Assembly (NCBI GenBank): GCA_015039465.1
Contig: MU130299.1
Location: 268,476 to 332,475, forward strand
From: Phlegmacium glaucopus
Taxonomy: Eukaryota > Basidiomycota > Agaricomycetes > Agaricales > Cortinariaceae
Direction of reading: 5' to 3'
DNA length: 64,000 bases
The notes below the pieces were generated by a model. The model did no database searches, was not told where the DNA came from, and saw only the letters and a list, made by a program, of their open reading frames with translations. The position numbers were made by a program, and so were the translations under genes. How positions within the stretch are numbered: the first letter of the stretch is position 1; the number at the start of each line of letters is the position of its first letter. Below are positions 11,650 to 22,518 of this stretch, in pieces.

Positions 11650-12050
11650 CTTGATAACACTTGACATACTGCAAGAATAATTTTTTGCTGTTTAGTCATA
11701 ATCCTTCTGGACTTCCTAAGGTACAATAAAGATGGTGGGAAGGATCCAGGTACCACATAAATGTTGGTTCTGGCAGTGAATGATAAGATAAACAGTAGAT
11801 AAGTGAGGATAGGTGTCAGAAATCTCCAGAGTACCTTATAAGGCAAGGCAACTGATAACACTATCTGGACCCTTATTAGATGTCTGATAATTGCTGGCAC
11901 AGCCTTGAGATTGCTGGATGACTGATAATCAAGTTGATAAGATTCTTTTGGCTTGTGATCAGACCGGCAAGATTATGATCAGCATGTGGATTGAACGTTG
12001 AACTTCTCTCCTCTTGTCCCCTCTTATCCTCCCCACATTGACAGCAAAAT
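11650..12050. repeat. Dispersed repeat D, right part, and spacer
   Basis: From CCTTGATAACACTTGAC to about 11830 the sequence matches 57207-57400 with scattered substitutions. A minus-strand ORF at 11559-11900 lies across the junction of the inserted element and the repeat, so it is not a gene. The remainder up to 12050 is the likely promoter side of the zinc-finger ORF. Confidence 0.6.
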
Positions 12051-12051
12051 A

Positions 12052-12334
12052 ATGGGGCCCTCACGGTCCAAGAAGACTAAGACCTGTGAGATATGCAACA
12101 ATATTTTTGATGCTCAGGGATTTGTATCGCATGAAAGATCCTGTAGGAAGAAGCATGGAACAGAGGGAAGCTGACGAGCACATATTGAGTTATTGAACAG
12201 TGAGTTAATATCATATGTTCTACTGTCACCATCATTTATAAACCCTCAAGAGTTCAATTTCCTCATGCTTGCTCACAAAAGTGCAGATTGTGATCATGCC
12301 CAATTTCCTGATCCTTGTTCTCAACAGGTGGTCC
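12052..12334 (+). pseudogene. C2HC zinc-finger gene start, cut by a transposon
   Basis: The ATG at 12052 opens a 40-residue stretch with CEICNNIFDAQGFVSHERSC, a C-x2-C...H-x3-C zinc-finger-like motif after a basic lead (SRSKKTK). An in-frame TGA (12172-12174) follows, then the frame continues (RAHIELLN). A plausible intron begins at GTGAGT (about 12201) and ends before AGTTCAATTTCC (about 12250). The next exon ends at a GTGGTC donor beside the element at 12335. Such fingers occur at the start of transposon-related proteins in Agaricomycetes. No downstream domain is recognisable after the insertion. Confidence 0.42.
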
Positions 12335-13406
12335 ATTTACTTTACCCTCCCCCATATAATCCATATGGAATGGATGGAATCCATATGGAATCCATAAAAT
12401 AGAGGGTGGATTCCATGGAATATAAGAATGGACTCCATACCCATTCCATGGAATATACAGATGGATTCCACACTAATTCCATGGAATATAGGGATGATTC
12501 TATAACCATTCCATGAAATATAGGGATAGACTCCATACCTATTTCATGAAATATAGGGATGGACTCCAGACCTATTGCATGGAATTATACAGATGGATTC
12601 CACACCTATTCTGTTGCTGTAAATTTTACAACTAGAACAAAGAAACAGTAACTAGGTATTTGTTAGATGTAATAGCTAAAGAATAAATGAGTTTAGTAGA
12701 AAGTTGAGACTCACAATAATAAAATTTGTGACTAAAGAATGTGACAATTGTTGTGATACACAATAAAAGGAAATGATAAGATATGAAAGATAAAACACTT
12801 AAGAATAGATCAACAAGTTGAAACTCATATACTCCAACATACCCTACACTCATTCTATATAGAATCCATACACAATGTGGAATAGGTGTGGAATCTATCT
12901 ATATATTCCATGGAATGGGTATGGAATGGATATGAAGTCCATCTCTATTCCATGGAATGGGTATGGAATGGTATGGAGTCCATCTCTATATTCCATGGAA
13001 TGGGTATGGATGATATGCATCCATCGATATGGAATGGTATGATCCATCTCTATATTCCATGGAATGGGTATGGAATGGATATGAAGTCCATCTCTATTCC
13101 ATGGAATGGGTATGGAATGGATATGAAGTCCATCTCTATTCCATGGAATGGGTATGGAATGGATATGAAGTCCATCTCTATTCCATGAAATTGGTATGGA
13201 ATAGGTATGGACTCCATCTGTATATTCCATGGAATGGGTATGGAATGAAGTTGGATTCCATGTGGAATATGACCATTCCATATGGAATCCATAGTGACTA
13301 TGGAATGGGAAAATGGCTGGGGACTGAGCCAAAAGTCATTCCATATGGAATCCATGGAATGGCTGATGGATTCCACATGGATAATATGGGGGAGTGTAAA
13401 GACCTC
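12335..13406. mobile_element. Word-repeat element with GGAATGGGTATGGAATGG arms
   Basis: The left end (CTTTACCCTCCCCCATATAA) and right end (ATATGGGGGAGTGTAAAG) are inverted repeats of the CTTTACACTCCCCC type shared with other elements here. Arms at 12360-12600 and 12890-13380 consist of CCATGGAATGGGTATGGA units. The long ORFs on both strands (for example 13029-13469 and 12895-13332) only translate this repeat. No exact target duplication was found. A small LTR-like element at 12610-12839 lies inside. Confidence 0.7.
12610..12839. mobile_element. Short LTR-like element (second copy of the one at 60703)
   Basis: A 230-bp sequence beginning TGTTG and ending CCAACA, similar throughout to 60703-60951 (GTAACTAGGTA, GTTAGATGTAATA, AAAGTTGAGACTCAC). 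Flanks TATTC and TACCC differ by two transitions, as expected for an eroded 5-bp duplication. Confidence 0.6.
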
Positions 13407-13584
13407 CTAAATGACTATGCATGTCAAACTGCAAAGCTAGTGTTGAGTTCTCATGCAATGACAGAATGATCAAAGTCAGATGGCCTGTTTTCTATTTTAA
13501 TTAGTCTGCACAGCAGTCATGATCAATGTGATGTCCATATGACATGCCAACAACATGATAGTGACCAAAAAAGTCAATTTTCTT

Positions 13585-13740
13585 GATCCTCATCCTCTTC
13601 ATCTGTCCAATCCTGCTCATCATCATCATTCTCATCCACAATCTTCTTCATCTTAGGCTTTGGGTTGCCCTTCTCATAGAACTCTGCATCCATTCCCTTT
13701 GGGTTCTTCTTCTCCCAGTCCTTGACCTTTATTTTTGCTG
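13585..13740 (-). pseudogene. Acidic C-terminal fragment, unrecognised
   Basis: On the minus strand one frame reads KVKDWEKKNPKGMDAEFYEK, later MKKIVDENDDDEQDWTDEED, then a stop. The composition (basic block, then an acidic tail) looks like a coding fragment, but I do not recognise the family. No start or upstream exon can be assigned. Confidence 0.3.
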
Positions 13741-13799
13741 CTCTATTGGTTCATTTTCTCCTCTCATAGAATTCTCATCTGATTCATCAATAGGTAGTT

Positions 13800-15590
13800 A
13801 AATAGTGTGAACAAGTAAATCAGTCATGTTATAGACAGGCATGGGTAGTACAATGGGTGTATAGACCTTGTATAAGCTGTTTTGGCTTGGTGCCATAATG
13901 TCATTCAATCAAAGAGCACAATGCCTGTCTTTCCAAAGGCTGTTTGAATTAGATCAGGTTTGAGATCAGGCTTGAGTACCCTAAGGTGACTCTCTTTGTA
14001 TATTTTGAGGAATATGTTAGGGAACACTAACTGTTTCAATGGATAATCCACTACAGCTGTAAGCTTAGATAAGATAGGAGTCACCTATTAACCAAGTTTA
14101 TATTGTAGAACAGCACCTGCTACCTTATATACAAAGGTGACTCTGGTAACTACCCTAAGCCCCGACAGTGTGGGAGATATGTATAACACACATTTGTCGG
14201 AATGTGTGATAAGCATATACCAGGAGTTGCACATGTGTAAGCTACTAAGTAAGGAATGGCCAGCATAGCTGGTGATGTAACTGCACAGAGTTTGTTGAGA
14301 GGAGGTGTATTTTCAAGATTATAAAATCTCTACTCAAAACAATAACCCAATCAATACTTTATACAATCTTATAATGCAAGTTGGGTTTTCTAGAAAGTAT
14401 AACCTTTCCAAGACTTTGAATTTCACTTCAACTAGTACACACAATAACAACAATAATTTGGATCAATTCAAGGATGATCAAACTTTTAAGTAGTTTTGCA
14501 ATTTATGGCTTGCACCAACAATCAGTCAAAGAATTCCTAAGACTTGACTGATTGATTTAATTTGTGTACACAAAAGTCCAAGACTTTGTTACAATTTCAA
14601 CAAATTTGCATACACTAGAAGACTCCTTGCTTCTGCTATGACTTCAACACAATTGCATACACTAGAAGGTTTCAAACTTCTGCTATGACTTTAACACAAT
14701 CACAACTTTTACAACAATTCAACAATTGTTATAACAAGTCCAACACTCTGAGAAACTGATCTGTATTCAATACCCAAATCTCAAAGACAAGTGTTCTTGC
14801 CTCAATGTCTAAGACAGTGAGCTGTACTAGGTTGCAAATGAGGGGGGAAAGAAAGAATCCAATTTTCTGACCATTTACAAACCCTGGGAGGCACTTTATA
14901 CATTTGAGATATTTAAAAATAGATGATGTCCAAAAATAGATATACTGGTTCCTGGTACCTTTACTTTGGTTCTGGCACCATGTGCACTCATTGTTCCTGA
15001 AAATATAGGGGTTGTCTATTTTTAGCCCCATGTTACTAATTTTAGGTAGTTTCCACCCCTCTTGATGGTAACTGTGCCTATTTCAATCTTTATGACTGTT
15101 CAGCACTCCCCCTATCCTTAATCATCATGATTCCCACACAATCACATAGTTCCACTATCTTGGTTATTCTGCTTCCACTGTTGCTAGGGCACCAACCTTC
15201 CCCTGAATATTTATTAATAATATTCTGTTGCTCCACAATCACACCCCATGACATTTGGTAACCCAATAATGTTTATTTAACTTTTCCTGTGCCAAGTCTA
15301 TAAGGATATTCATGGATTTATTGGTTTTAATCCAGACATGCAATTTGTAGTGTAACAAATGATAGTCTATTGACCACACTTATTAACTAGATGCATTTAA
15401 GTCACACAGTAGTAGGTCTAATCAGCAGTTGTAGGGTAGACAACTCTGATTCCCTTGTTTATTATCAGCTGTATTAACAAGTTATTGGTGCATTAATTAA
15501 TATTTATGCTGAAATAATAGATAAAAATTGCAAAAACCATGCTAAGCAGATTTAAATCATATCACTGGTAATACCATTCATGATACCAAT
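13800..15590. other. AT-rich region without a recognisable gene
   Basis: No ORF with a domain is visible. About 14595-14700 holds two tandem copies of a roughly 50-bp unit containing GCATACACTAGAAG and CTTCTGCTATGACTT. The ORFs at 14305-14493 and 14729-15031 are short and unsupported. It may be part of the decayed element whose transposase remnant follows. Confidence 0.45.
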
Positions 15591-16068
15591 ACTATAGGAG
15601 GGGGGATGGAGATTGTAAGTGTGCATGTGTGTACCTATGTAGTGTCCTCTGACAGAATAGCCTCCCCTGTTTCTCACATATTTTATCACAGGCTTTGCCA
15701 TAGTCTGCCTTTAACAGCCCAAAGGACTATGACATCAAGCCCTGGTACACATAAGTTCCAAGGACAGGATAGCATAGGACATGGTTTTTGTTTTTGTGGC
15801 AGTACTTGAGGAATCCATAGGTGATATGTAATTTATAACCATCCACATAAAGAACATGGTATCACCCTTTTTCAAGCATGCAAGTCTGCTTATCAAAAGC
15901 TGGAATATACTCAATCCTCAGTGTATTGTCGGTCAATTATTATTGTAAGTACCTTAGCCTTGTAAAATCAGTTAAGTCTGTTGATTTACATCAATGTGAG
16001 ACATACATTGTGTTTGCAGGATTATCCTGTTTCCACCTTACCAAATATCCTTTCCCAGCATAGATGAC
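15590..16068 (-). pseudogene. Pogo/Fot1-like DDE transposase remnant
   Basis: Minus-strand fragments in shifting frames read GKGYLVRWKQDNPANTM, then LYVDGYKLHITYGFLKYC, then HVLCYP..GTYVYQGLM..SFGLLKADY. This order (WKQDNP, VDGH-x-SH-x-TxGF, LCYP-x-THxYQGLD) is the catalytic core pattern of fungal pogo/Fot1-type transposases of the DDE_1 class. The second catalytic aspartate of YQGLD is lost (read as M/S), and stops occur between blocks. It ends a few bases before the Harbinger element, which therefore probably inserted beside or into it. Confidence 0.55.
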
Positions 16069-16128
16069 AGCTAAGAGCCTGTTCAGTAAGAAAGATATAT
16101 TATATAATTTCCTTGTGGTTGTGAGATT

Positions 16129-17444
16129 CTGTACTTTACACTCCCCCACCTAATCCGCACGGACTGCTCAGACTCCACATGGAATCCATGTGGAGTCCGA
16201 GTAAGGTCCGAATAGAGTGCTAGGAGTCCAAGTGAAGTCCAAGCTGTCTGAGTGAAGTCTGAGCTACAGTGAATTCCTAGCTGTTCAAAAAAAAATTCCT
16301 AGTAAAGTCTGAGCAAAGTCCAAGCAAAGTCCAAGCAGTCCGAGCAAAAAAAAAAGAAGTTTCTAAATCCTATTCCTATATTAGTCTGAGCAAAGTCCGA
16401 GCAAAGTCTGAGTGAAGTATGAGTGAATTTTGAGCAATATTCTAGAATTTCTTAGGTATATAGAAACTTAGCTGAGTAGGCATGGAACTATTAGTTATAT
16501 TTATTACTAACTTAGCATTTATTTATAAATAGAATAAAATATATCAAAATTAATAAATAACATGCATTGTCATTTAACTGGTAATACAACTTAATATCAG
16601 TAGTAACATCAACCTTAATTAATATTTCATTCAATTTTCCTCAACAGGAAATATCATTACTATATTATTACAAAAATATATTAATTACTTACTTATAATT
16701 GATTTATAAAAAATAAAAACAACAAAAAGTGAATTAAATAAAGGGTTACCTTGGTTCATTTTATGTGGTAAAATAAACTACAAAGGATTAATACTTGAGG
16801 AATTAAATAACAAACTCCTTTGGAGAATAACCAGTCAAATTTTTGTTCCTAGTCCGAGCTTAGTCCGAGTGGACTCCTAGCAGAGTGCTAGGACTAGTCC
16901 AAGCTCAGTCCATGCGGAGTCCGAGATTAGTCCGAACGGAGTCCGTGTGGAGTCCGAGCAGATGCTAGGAGTCTGCTCGGACTAATCTCAGACCTAGGAA
17001 CAAAAATTTGGCTGGTCTTTCTGCCAAAAAAATTACTCGGACAGTCCACTCAGACTGCTCGGACTCCGCATGGATTAGGTGGGGGTAGTGTTGCTGATGG
17101 CTCGAGCTGCTTTTTTTCTATCTTGCTAAATAAATTTTGTAAAATCACCAAAATATTTGAGTAGCTAGATCACCTCAGGGGACAGGGGGTCTTCTGCCAA
17201 CATTAAGCGATAGGAGCCGAATTTCCAATGCTATTTGATTGGTTCTGAATTGAGCCACTTCAGAACCGATCAAATAGCGTGGGAAATTCGGCTCCTATCG
17301 CTTAATGTTGGCAGAAGACCCCCCGTCTCCTGAGGTGATCTAGCTACTCAAATATTTTGGTGATTTTACAAAATTTGTTTAGCAAGATAGAAAAAAAGCA
17401 GCTCGAGCCATCAGCAACACTAGGTGGGGGAGAGTAAAGAACTT
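16129..17444. mobile_element. Word-repeat element with TCCGAGC arms, 8-bp TSD
   Basis: The left end CTGTACTTTACACTCCCCCA and right end GGGGGAGAGTAAAGAACTT are inverted repeats. GTGAGATT is duplicated exactly at 16121-16128 and 17445-17452. Arms (16150-16430 and 16850-17075) are built from GTCCGAGCAAAGTCC and GGACTCCTAGC words, with an AT-rich centre. The hAT-like palindrome 17086-17422 is inserted near its right end. The element has no coding capacity. Confidence 0.8.
17086..17422. mobile_element. hAT-type fold-back MITE, perfect 8-bp TSD
   Basis: A 337-bp near-perfect palindrome with ends TAGTGTTGCTGATGGCTCG and its complement. GGTGGGGG is duplicated exactly at 17078-17085 and 17423-17430. 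It is inserted within the terminal repeat of the element at 16129-17444, so it is younger than that element. The one at 58606-58878 has similar ends. Confidence 0.92.
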
Positions 17445-17950
17445 GTGAGATTGCCAAAATGTCTGCCATCGGAGCTTGAACTTGAAGTGTATCATGCCCA
17501 ATAACACTGATAATCTTTGGCTGTGATGGCGTCTAATTTGTCTAACTGCTGCTGCTATAACTGTATTCTATCTGCATTGTCTCGCTATTATCATGGCTGA
17601 GCCTCCTATCACTGGGAATACCTCTCAACAATGGACCAATCATGAGATTGAGTCCATCTTGCAACACTTTATCATGAAGAGATCAGAGATCAGCGATATG
17701 GGAAATTTCAAGAAAAAAACATACACCAGTGCTGCAGGAGCTAGACGTGGGAGCAGGTGAAAACAAAGTGGCAAGGGGTAAGTTTAATCCATTGCTACAT
17801 TTTTGAACTGATTATTGACATCTCTCAGTTGAAAGCAACATATTGAGCAATCCAAACATATCAAGACACATCTGGTGTCCACTGGGATACCCCTGACGAT
17901 GTGGAAATTGGGAGAGGAGCTAATGTCACAACAGATGCAGAGGCCCAGGG

Positions 17951-19136
17951 CAAGACTTTACACTCACCCACCAGTCCGATTGGAATCTGATTGGAATCCG
18001 AGTAGTCCGAGTAAAAACATCAAAAGTCCGAGTTCAGTCCAAGTCAGTCCAAGTTCAGTCCGAGTTCAGTCTGAGTTCAGTCTGAGCTGAGTCTGAGCTG
18101 AGTCCGAGTCCAAGTAATTTTTTTACTTGGACTCGGACTCAGCTCAGACTCAGCTCAGACTGAACTCGGACTGCATCAGGAAAAATGATTTTGACACCTT
18201 TAGTGCATCCTGGTGCATTGACCATCTGGATTAAATCACATCAGGAGGCCCTGGGAGTCCCTTAGAATTTATTTAGAATTTATAAATTTTCCAGTACTTT
18301 TCTGTCCCCCACCAGATCTGATCAGATCTGATCAGAATTGTTATATCCAACCAGATCTGCTCAGATCTGCTCAGATTCTGAGTGGATCCAAGTGGATCTG
18401 AGAAAATAGAGACCTACTAGCTACTTCTGTTAAGGTTTGGTTAAGGTTTGGTTAAGGTTTAGTTAAGGTTTGAGTTAAGGTTTGGTTAGGGTTTTATTAA
18501 GGTTAGGGAGGTATATAGTTTCCATTCTGCTCAGATCTGACCATCTGAGCAGATCTGCTCAGAATGCCTGCCAAATCTGCTCAGATCTGGTCAGATCTGG
18601 TGGATCACAGAAAAGACCTTGAATTTTCATATAGAATGTTTAACTGCCGGGTCCAGGAAAGTATTTTGCAATTTTCTCAATAAGGAGAGCTGCTATTAAT
18701 AGAATTTAAACATATTCAGGGTCCTAAAACAATTCTCTACCATCTTTAAAAAATTTCCTTTTTTGGAATCTTATGTAATCTACTCTGACCCAATGCTTGA
18801 AATCATGCTTATCTGTGATCATGTGACCAATGGTCTGTGTGGGAAGAGGACAAACATGGGTACAAACATGGGTACAAACATGGGTACAAACAAGTAGTCT
18901 AAGCAATTTACTTGGACTAAGTCTGAGTAAGTCCAATCAGAATCCAATCAGAATCCAATGACACACAGTCTGATCAGATTCCGAGTAGTCCGAGCAATTT
19001 ACTTGGACTGAACTCAGACTGGGCTCGGACTGGGCTTGGACTCAAAATTTGAAAATGGCTGGTGCTCCAGCCAAATTTGAGTCTGATCGGACTGCTCAGA
19101 ATCCGATCGGAATTAGTGGCTTAGTGTAAAGACCTC
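17951..19136. mobile_element. Word-repeat element with GTCCGAGTTCA arms and a shared core
   Basis: The left end AAGACTTTACACTCACCC and right end GGCTTAGTGTAAAGACCTC are imperfect inverted repeats. Arms carry GTCCGAGTTCAGTCC and ACTTGGACT words, with a local palindrome at about 18100-18170. The centre from CATCAGGAAAAATGATTTTG (18175) through GAGAGCTGCTATTAATAG to GTGACCAATGGTCTGTG is shared with 47640-48245 and, inverted, with 50702-51660 and 54453-56298. The element disrupts the Myb/SANT-like gene. No clean target duplication was found. Confidence 0.7.
18292..18620. mobile_element. Word-repeat MITE with AGATCTGATC arms, 8-bp TSD
   Basis: A 329-bp element beginning CAGTACTTTTCTGTCCCCCA and ending inverted GATCACAGAAAAGACCTT. 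Flanks AAATTTTC and GAATTTTC form an 8-bp duplication with one mismatch, and the related copy at about 47765 shows the uninterrupted GAATTTTCATATAG. Arms repeat CAGATCTGATCAGATCTG; the centre repeats GGTTAAGGTTT. Confidence 0.8.
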
Positions 19137-19729
19137 CTCTTTTATCCAGAAAAACCACCCGATGAAGCCTTTCTGAAACAGGGGCTGGCAATGGCTATGA
19201 TACATGGAGAAGATATTACCTGTAGCTGGTGTGCCCATTCATATGCACCAACCAAAGCTGGTCCACCACCAACTAGCAATCATGATCAAGACTCCAATCA
19301 TGTCATGCAGCTCATCTTTCATGAAGCTATGGAAGTTGATGCAACTATCCAAGCCTCTACCCCTATCTCCATTGCTGCCTCCACCCCTGCCTCTGCTATT
19401 ACCTCCACTTCTGCTGCCTCCACCTCTGCTATCTCCTCTGCTGACATAATCTCAGAGCAACCGGCCGCAAAACGACAACAGCTAGCTCCTACGGAACACA
19501 AAAAAAAAGCAGATAAGGGAAAGGGGAAACTCAGGAATCTCTCTGACCATTCGTCTCCCCATTCCTCTAACCACTCCCTCCCATCGAGAACTCCCTCCAC
19601 TTCCCAGCGTGTCAACAAGGTTACTCCTGCTGTTGCTCTTGTTGAACTCCATGGCAGTATCCAGCAAATGACTCAAGCCATACTAGCGGTGGCTAAGCCT
19701 CCTGAAAGCACTGAAGCCAAGGCCAGTAT

Positions 19730-20177
19730 TAGTGATGTTACGGCTCGGCTCGGCTCGGCTTAGGCTTGACACAGCCTCTACAAAGCCAGGCCCGAGCCGT
19801 AGGCCAAAACTTTGCACGGCTTGGGCTCGGCCTGGGGCTCAGGCTGCGGCTTTTTCCCACACGGTTAGAAGGTAAGGGAGAACAAATTTGTATGAAATCA
19901 AACTAAAAAATGACCATAAATGACTATCAATGGTAATATTATCAATTACACTCTGTTACAGTGCTGTTTTAAGTCATCAAAAGTTCAAATTCCCCCCTTA
20001 AGACTGCCAAAAATGCGAATTTCGAGGCTCAGACCCAGGCCGTGCTTAAGCCACGGCTCATGGCCTGAAAAATCTGAAGCCCAAGCCGTAGGCCGTCAAA
20101 GCCGTTGGTACGGCTTTCCCACGGCTCGGCTCGGCTCAACGGCTTGCGGCTTTGAAGCCGAGCCTTTCACATCACTA
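19730..20177. mobile_element. hAT-type MITE with GGCTCGGC arms inside the Myb/SANT-like gene
   Basis: The ends TAGTGATGTTACGGCTCGG and CCGAGCCTTTCACATCACTA bound 448 bp. GCCAGTAT is duplicated exactly at 19722-19729 and 20178-20185. Arms repeat GGCTCGGCTCGG and AGCCGTAGGCC. Element plus one duplication is 456 bp, a multiple of three, so the reading frames on its two sides are the same. The family resembles 35880-36465. Confidence 0.92.
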
Positions 20178-20465
20178 GCCAGTATACAACACCAGGAAGC
20201 AGCGCGTTTAGTTCAAGAATACAATGATGGACTTTCTGTGATGGAGAAGGCTGCTCTGATTGTATTTTTTGGAGATCATCCCAGGGAGGTGGACCTCTAT
20301 GTAAGTAGGCTGGAGAATGATGAAATTTGGTGGGAAGTCATCAGGCAGTGGATTGGAAGTATGGCCCTATGATGGAATATCTGGTTGTATGTAGTAAACT
20401 GTAACTCCTAACAAATGTTGTATGGTACTCTTCAACTATTATCAGCTTGTATGCCTCATCCTAGA

Positions 20466-22353
20466 TTCCTAATAGTCCTCCTCCTCAATATTGTCATTAT
20501 CACCATCATCATCTAGATCAGACTCAATTGCAGTATCCATATCAACACCTCTTTCTGCAAAAATACCAATATAATCTTGACACATCTTCTCTGCAATCAT
20601 ATCCCGACGTAGATCTGAGTCATTAGGCCCAAGAGCTCCTAATTCAACATCATCAACCATCATCATGCATCTGCACACCACTACCAGAGGCCATGCTTGA
20701 GATAGGCTGGTCACGAGGGTTATGGATGGAGATGACATTGTGGATAGCTGTCAGGGGATCTCCCTTCAATCCTACCCTACACCTCCCAGTCTACACATAA
20801 CACCACCTGTCACCTTGATCTCACCCATCATACAACAACCCTACATTATTGCCTAGGCCTACAGCACTACCCGACACCCTCTGTTACCATGTGACGTCCC
20901 ATCATGAGCTGACTACCTTAGTGCCTACCCTTACCCATCTCCCAGACCTAGATCTGTAGTTTAGTCATTACGCCTTAGTCACGAGGCCGGTTAGCTATCT
21001 GCTTAGTAGTTTAGTATTACTCATGGCTGATTCTTATCACTACATACATAAGTACAAAGAAGTGCACAGACCATGTACAATTAGTATAAGTAGTTAAGGT
21101 GCAGATATAGGTTCTGCACCTTGGTCAATAACAACACTTATAGGGTTCTCCAAGAGCATGACTGAGTACTTGATGGCTTGATGCACTGGTTGCCCCAGTG
21201 CATTTAGTTTGTCACAGTGTATTGGGTCATCCCCTAACAATAGCAGCCAATGCCACAGGTATATGGGCTTGTATTTTGAGGCTATATTCTGGTGCCAGCA
21301 ACAAAATTCGGAATTGATGCTTCAAAACACCAAAAATATGTTCAATGACATTGCATGCTGATGAATGGTGTAGATTGAATAACTCTTCCTCGTTCTGAGG
21401 CCTTAATTTGCTGAGTTTAATATGAAGAGAAGAGATATGAAAGTTCAAAGCCCTTACCTAATATTTGCATGGCCCCACTCAGCAAGATGATAGCATACAC
21501 CTTTGTATGGAATAAGGAGCTCTGGGCATGAGGAAAGGCCAGCATCAGCAAGATAGTATCTTCCTTCTGGGACTTGAATACCTCTCAAATGTGCATTATC
21601 CAAAATTTGTGCATCAGATGCAGAGCCCTCCCAACCACATAGACTGTATACAAATTGAAGAGAAAAGGAACATGCAAAAAGGCAGTTCTGAGAAATAAAT
21701 CCTTTGCGGTTTCAATAAAATGGTCAATCAACAGCAGGGGGAGCACAGTGGATGTGGCTACCATCTATTGCTCCAAGGGCATCTTTGAAATATGGCCAAA
21801 GTTTGGGGTTATGGTGGATGTGATGGGGAAGTTGGAAATCAGCCTTTGGTAGCTGTACAAACTTTGTATAGAAGGGAGGGGAGGAGAAAATGAACAGCAT
21901 CTTTCAGAAATATCTACCACCAAATTCAAGTTACAAGATGACTCTGTGAACAGCTAGTTTTTTGCTTACTGTGATATTGTCTCATTTGATCTTTGGAATC
22001 TTTCACCAACATGCCTGATAGTTAGGCCAGTCACACATATAAGGAAAGATAGCTAGCTGTTCCTCCAAAGATACATGTCTTGAACTGTGATAGCCAAGAT
22101 GTCGAAGCTCCTGTATAAGGTTGTTGAAAACCTCAAGGCTTACACCAAGCTCAGTGCAAATTTGGTCAGGATGACCACAAAGAAGCTCCAACACCCAAGC
22201 TTCACCAGAAAGTGCAGAATTGTGGTAAGGCTCTCTGATATACAAGCTCTGCAGAATATTAGCAGGAGCAGACAGAATTATGCTGACAAGAAGGGCTGCA
22301 TATTGGATAATCCATTGCTTTCTTTGTCAATGTGCAAGATGAGTTTTATCCAT
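20466..22353 (-). pseudogene. PIF/Harbinger DDE transposase, decayed
   Basis: It is read from the ATG ending at 22353 towards lower positions. The N-terminal part includes WVLELLCGHPDQICTELGVS and SSRHVSLEEQLAIF, the helix-turn-helix region of fungal Harbinger transposases. The catalytic triad is visible as GAIDGSH (about 21760), GWEGSASDA followed by YYLADAG (about 21560-21600), and CNVIEHIFGVLKHQF (about 21330). A C-terminal segment RRDMIAEKMCQDYIG...ERGVDMD with an acidic tail lies at 20469-20600. Frameshifts occur near 22040 and 21227, and one TGA lies just after the start (AH-stop-QRKQW). The 20740-21220 part reads only partly. It is convergent with the Myb/SANT-like gene. Confidence 0.82.
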
Positions 22354-22518
22354 GATTGATCAAGCTGTTATCATTTGTTATCGGAGCATCATCGAATGTC
22401 ACACAAATGTCACATGTCAACTTGGAGCTCTGGCATTTTTGGCATTTTTGGCATCTATAATCTCACAGACAATTTTATGTCATATATTTCACACACTGCA
22501 TTACCAAACAGGCTCTAA

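Larger units (their letters stand above)
17593..20372 (+). pseudogene. Harbinger-associated Myb/SANT-like DNA-binding protein gene, interrupted
   Basis: The ATG at 17593 opens MAEPPITGN, then a Myb/SANT-like (Myb_DNA-bind_3 type) stretch: QQWTNHEIESILQHFI, GNFKKKTY, WEQVKTKWQ, an intron (about 17778-17829), LKATY.AIQTYQDTSG and HWDTPDDV. In Harbinger elements this protein partners the transposase in nuclear import and end binding. A frameshift precedes WEQVKTKWQ and an in-frame TGA interrupts LKATY/AIQTYQ. Element 17951-19136 then cuts the gene. Coding resumes at about 19140 (PPDEAFLKQGLAMAM...), runs through a Ser/Thr/Ala-rich linker and KKKADKGKGK, is cut at 19730, and ends QEAARLVQEYNDGLS...VIRQWIGSMAL at 20372. 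Confidence 0.7.
16075..22515. mobile_element. Complete PIF/Harbinger element with nested insertions
   Basis: Inverted ends GAGCCTGTTCAGTAA (left) and the complement of GAGCCTGTTTGGTAA (right) bound 6,441 bp. Exact TAA target duplications lie at 16072-16074 and 22516-22518, the 3-bp TWA expected of PIF/Harbinger. The subterminal sequences (ATATATTATATAA...; GAAATATATGACATAA...) are also related. Inside are the two genes of this superfamily, a Myb/SANT-like gene on the plus strand and a DDE transposase on the minus strand, convergently arranged. Both are decayed. At least five younger elements (16129-17444, 17086-17422, 17951-19136, 18292-18620, 19730-20177) sit inside it. Confidence 0.9.

Noticed and set aside
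12886..13469. Overlapping ORFs of 100-146 codons on both strands (YSMEWVWNGYEVH and HSIPIPWNRDGLH repeats)
   Set aside because: They translate the GGAATGGGTATGGA word repeat in an element arm; open frames on both strands are a consequence of the repeat period, not coding.
18420..18500. Telomere-like TTAAGGTTTGG repeats
   Set aside because: The unit is not TTAGGG; it lies in the middle of a MITE.
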